From Treponema sp. (lineage in GTDB: Bacteria > Spirochaetota > Spirochaetia > Treponematales > Breznakiellaceae), in the NCBI GenBank assembly GCA_031274565.1, contig JAISPY010000168.1:1-8488 (forward strand): a stretch of DNA of 8,488 nucleotides, read 5' to 3'. Position numbers and translations under genes: made by a program. Position 1 is the first letter of the stretch. Every line of letters begins with the position of its first letter. Shown here piece after piece: positions 6,249 through 8,488 of this stretch. The notes beneath the pieces are model-generated. The model was given only the letters and a program-made list of their open reading frames with translations. It was not told where the DNA came from and did not search any database.

Positions 6249-6665
6249 ATGAAAACGTGTATTAGTATGTCAGCACCCTTTATCATAGACCCCTCTACGG
6301 TATTTCATTATAAAAAGATACGAGATAATGGAGTAGAACCAAACAAAAAGTATATAAAAATGCGCTCTCGATTGAATATTCCTGTGAATAATCCTGCTCT
6401 ATTCAATTCTTATTTATGTGGTTCTTCACGAGTCAGTTTTATCTATGGAAGTAACATAGATATCAATTGTGATAACCTGACCTATTCAGATGGTGTTTCT
6501 GCGGAACAGTTTAAAAATCTGAAAATAAAGGTAGAACCTACTAGTATTCCTGTTACAGTTATTGTGGGCATTGCTAATATTTCGTGTTTGGTACCTCCAG
6601 AATCACACCAAGATCAATTATTACTTATCCCCCCCCCCCCCCCCCCCAGTCTCGCCGTGTGCTAA
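6249..6665 (+). CDS. Unrecognised AT-rich ORF ending in a poly-C (poly-proline) tract
   Basis: The protein of 138 aa is not recognised. It has no clear signal peptide or membrane helix; the composition is polar, rich in Asn, Ser and Ile, with six prolines (CCC codons, 6630-6647) and a short SLAVC tail. Support for coding: a promoter-like element and AGAGGA ribosome binding site ahead of ATG 6249, and a frame open for about 127 codons before the tract in DNA of 34% GC. At that composition a chance stop is expected roughly every 14 codons. The GC content is far below the flanking comF and receptor genes, which suggests transfer or a relic. The C-terminus depends on tract length: 19 C gives 138 aa, 18 gives 168 aa (stop 6756) and 20 gives 146 aa (stop 6688). 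It could instead be the 5' fragment of a decayed gene joined to unrelated DNA at the tract. Confidence 0.5.
   Translation: MKTCISMSAPFIIDPSTVFHYKKIRDNGVEPNKKYIKMRSRLNIPVNNPALFNSYLCGSSRVSFIYGSNIDINCDNLTYSDGVSAEQFKNLKIKVEPTSIPVTVIVGIANISCLVPPESHQDQLLLIPPPPPPSLAVC
6629..6647 (+). repeat. Homopolymeric tract of 19 C, candidate phase-variation tract
   Basis: Nineteen consecutive C, seen directly. It lies within the 3' part of the AT-rich ORF and 121 nt upstream of the chemoreceptor ATG, exactly where the composition changes from AT-rich to GC-rich. Runs of this length are prone to slipped-strand mispairing. In Treponema pallidum, poly-G tracts near several tpr genes are known to vary and affect expression. 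Sequencing or assembly error in the run length is also possible. Confidence 0.8.
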
Positions 6666-6754
6666 CCATGGCTTCCGCGGCCATATAAGCGCGCGGGTAT
6701 TGCTGTTCCCTTGGCGGTGGATTATCCATTTCAAGGGGAACAAAAAAACAGTTT

Positions 6755-6760
6755 AAGGAG
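6755..6760 (+). promoter_or_regulatory. Ribosome binding site of the chemoreceptor
   Basis: AAGGAG lies seven bases before ATG 6768. It shares two bases with a TAA (6754-6756) that would end the upstream ORF in its alternative frame, which makes tract-dependent translational coupling possible. Confidence 0.7.
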
Positions 6761-6767
6761 CATCCGA

Positions 6768-8488
6768 ATGAAAATCGGCATCAAGATCGTGGTTCTCATC
6801 AGCGACTGCAACATCATCGGCATAGGGCTGTTGGGTACGGTGACGCTGCGGAACGCCCAAACGGAAGTCGGGCGTCTAGCGGAGGAGCAGGCGAAAACCC
6901 TGGCGGAGAAGGGCGCGCAAGAGATCGAAAAGTGGCTCGGGGTGTACCTGGAGACCGCGCGGACCCTCGCCCATATTATGGAAAGCTACAGGACTATCCC
7001 TGTGGAAGAGCGGCGCTGGTATTTCAACCTGCTGCTGGAACAGACCCTCCGCGCCCACCCGGAAGTTACGAGCGTCTATGCGAACTGGGGGCCGGACGCC
7101 CTTGACGGCATGGACGCCCAATACGCCGGTACCGCTGAATACGACGAAACCGGGCGCTATGCGATAGGTTGGGTAAATACCCCTGAGGGCTCCGGTTCAG
7201 GGCCTATCGTGGACTTTCCCTGGGACACGGCGGTGCAGGCCACCGGCGGCGAAGAGTTCATGTTCGAGCCTATGGTGTATGCCATAGCAAACTACAATCT
7301 ATTAATAGGAAATATATGTATTCCGGTGAAATATGCGGGTGTTACGGCGGGTTTTACCGGGATAGTCTTTGAATTGTCCCGGATACAGGACATCGCGCAG
7401 CGGATTACACCCTTCGGGGACGGTTCCACCCTGGTGTTCAGCCCCGGCGGTGCCGTTGCCGCCCACCCTGACCCCGCCCGGCTCGGAAAGAACATGAAGG
7501 AGTTCGAAGCGGATACCTTCGGTCCGGCCCTGGAGACCGCGGTGAGCGCCGTTACCGCCGGGAAAAGCGCGGCGTTTTCCGTGCCCTCAGTTCAGGGGAA
7601 GGGGGTCATGCAGTACTATGCCGTGCCCTTCACCATTGGCCAGAGCCCGAAACCCTGGACCCTCATGGTGGGGGTGTCCCGGAATACCGTCATGGCCCCG
7701 GTCTACCGCATGGTGTTCACGAACCTCATCATCGGTCTCCTCACCATGCTCCTCGTGTCCGCCGCCGGCGCCTTCTTCGCCCGCTCCATCAGCCGCCCCA
7801 TCGCCCAGACTACAAAGATGCTCCGGGCGATCTCCGAGGAGGAGGGAGACCTCACCCGCCGGCTCGATATTACGTCCAAGGACGAAATCGGGGAGATGGC
7901 CCGCTACTTCAACCGCACCATCGAAAAGATCAAATACCTCGTCTCGGCGGTGCGGGATGAGACAACGCCCCTCCTCAAGACCGGCGGTGAGCTTGCCTCC
8001 CACACCGCCGAAACCGCCGCGGCGGTGAACGAGATCACCGCCAACATCCAGAGCATCAAGGCCCAGGTCTTGAACCAGTCCACTGCGGTCAACCAGACCA
8101 GCGCCATTATGAACCGCATCGTCGAACATATTAACACCCTGGGAGAACTGGCCGAGAACCAGATCGGTACGGTGGCCAAGTCATCTGCTTCTATAGAAGA
8201 GATGTTGGCGAACATCGAGAGCATAACCCAAACTCTCGTCAGGAACGTGAACAACATCGTCGGCCTCTCGGAGTCCTCGGAGGTTGGCCGCAGCGGCCTG
8301 CAGGAGGTGGCGGCGAATATCCAGGAGATTGCCCGTGAATCCGCGGGGCTCCTGGAAATCAACGCCGTCATGGAAAACATCGCCAGCCAAACCAACCTCC
8401 TCTCCATGAACGCCGCCATCGAAGCGGCCCACGCCGGGGAATCCGGTAAGGGCTTCGCCGTGGTGGCCTCCGAAATCAGAAAACTCGC
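6768..8488 (+). CDS. Methyl-accepting chemotaxis protein (3' end beyond window)
   Basis: Transmembrane chemoreceptor that senses an external ligand and controls the CheA/CheW kinase complex. The frame is open from ATG 6768 to the window end: 573 codons plus two bases, with no stop. Order of parts: first membrane segment at about 5-27 (with an Asp and a Cys inside it), a periplasmic Cache-like sensor at about 28-312, second membrane segment at 316-338, HAMP at 339-390 (ARSISRPIAQTT to SKDEIGEMARYFNRT), then methylation helices and the conserved signalling tip (MENIASQTNLLSMNAAIEAA at 535-554, AGESGKGFAVVASEIRKL at 556-573). In the sensor, FPWDTAVQATG and MVYAIANYNLLIGNICIPVKYAG resemble the ligand-pocket region of double-Cache domains; the ligand is unknown. 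The second methylation helix and C-terminus are missing. AAGGAG lies seven bases upstream. No separate promoter is convincing, so it may be co-transcribed with the AT-rich ORF. Confidence 0.93.
   Translation, partial: MKIGIKIVVLISDCNIIGIGLLGTVTLRNAQTEVGRLAEEQAKTLAEKGAQEIEKWLGVYLETARTLAHIMESYRTIPVEERRWYFNLLLEQTLRAHPEVTSVYANWGPDALDGMDAQYAGTAEYDETGRYAIGWVNTPEGSGSGPIVDFPWDTAVQATGGEEFMFEPMVYAIANYNLLIGNICIPVKYAGVTAGFTGIVFELSRIQDIAQRITPFGDGSTLVFSPGGAVAAHPDPARLGKNMKEFEADTFGPALETAVSAVTAGKSAAFSVPSVQGKGVMQYYAVPFTIGQSPKPWTLMVGVSRNTVMAPVYRMVFTNLIIGLLTMLLVSAAGAFFARSISRPIAQTTKMLRAISEEEGDLTRRLDITSKDEIGEMARYFNRTIEKIKYLVSAVRDETTPLLKTGGELASHTAETAAAVNEITANIQSIKAQVLNQSTAVNQTSAIMNRIVEHINTLGELAENQIGTVAKSSASIEEMLANIESITQTLVRNVNNIVGLSESSEVGRSGLQEVAANIQEIARESAGLLEINAVMENIASQTNLLSMNAAIEAAHAGESGKGFAVVASEIRKL

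Noticed and set aside
6675..6696. Possible hairpin CCGCG/CGCGG between the C tract and the receptor
   Set aside because: The stem is only five base pairs with a 12-nt loop and no T run follows, so it is not supported as a terminator.
6700..6728. Weak promoter for the receptor (TTGCTG, 17 bases, TATCCA)
   Set aside because: The -10 match is only three of six and no flagellar sigma-28 motif was found, so it is not distinguishable from chance.
6562..6756. Separate 64-codon gene overlapping the C tract in the second frame
   Set aside because: It has no ribosome binding site and starts inside the larger AT-rich ORF. Only its last part is of interest, as an alternative tail after a frame change.
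7587..8129. Long minus-strand ORF of 180 codons opposite the receptor (also 7904-8419 and 8181-8432)
   Set aside because: These are shadows of the GC-rich receptor frame. The plus-strand protein is an unmistakable chemoreceptor through this whole stretch.

Overview
The window looks like chromosomal DNA of a spirochaete, probably a Treponema-like organism of moderate GC. This is an inference. It rests on the style of the chemoreceptor (a CNIIGIG-type N-terminus and an INAVMENIASQTNLLSMNAAIEAAHAGE-like signalling core), on the sulfate-binding protein's AYAAGTKD junction, and on the ComF-like protein. No rRNA, tRNA, CRISPR array, insertion sequence or phage gene is visible.

Left two thirds (positions 5270 down to 40, all on the minus strand). 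This is a sulfate/thiosulfate ABC uptake operon in the order sbp, cysT, cysW, cysA. A consensus-like promoter lies upstream of sbp. A perfect 13-bp stem-loop sits between sbp and the permease genes and probably sets a high binding-protein to permease ratio. cysT and cysW overlap at TTGA, and cysW appears to use a TTG start behind a strong Shine-Dalgarno sequence. cysA follows after an AT-rich 167-nt gap. Further downstream on the same strand, after a 91-nt gap with a perfect 8+8 bp dyad, is a secreted RbsB-like sugar-binding protein. Its partner permease and ATPase are not in the window and may lie beyond position 1.

Right third (5401 to 8488, plus strand). First comes a complete ComF-family protein (two zinc ribbons plus a phosphoribosyltransferase domain). 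Next is an AT-rich island holding an unrecognised ORF of 138 codons with its own promoter and ribosome binding site. Last is a methyl-accepting chemotaxis protein cut off by the window end after 573 codons.

The most unusual feature is an uninterrupted run of 19 C at 6629-6647, inside the 3' end of the unknown ORF and about 120 nt upstream of the chemoreceptor start. The tract lies at the boundary between the AT-rich island (34% GC by hand count over 6301-6600) and GC-rich receptor DNA. Loss of one C, or a +1 ribosomal slip, would carry the reading frame to a stop that overlaps the receptor's Shine-Dalgarno sequence. The tract is therefore a candidate phase-variation switch acting on a small unknown protein and possibly on receptor expression.
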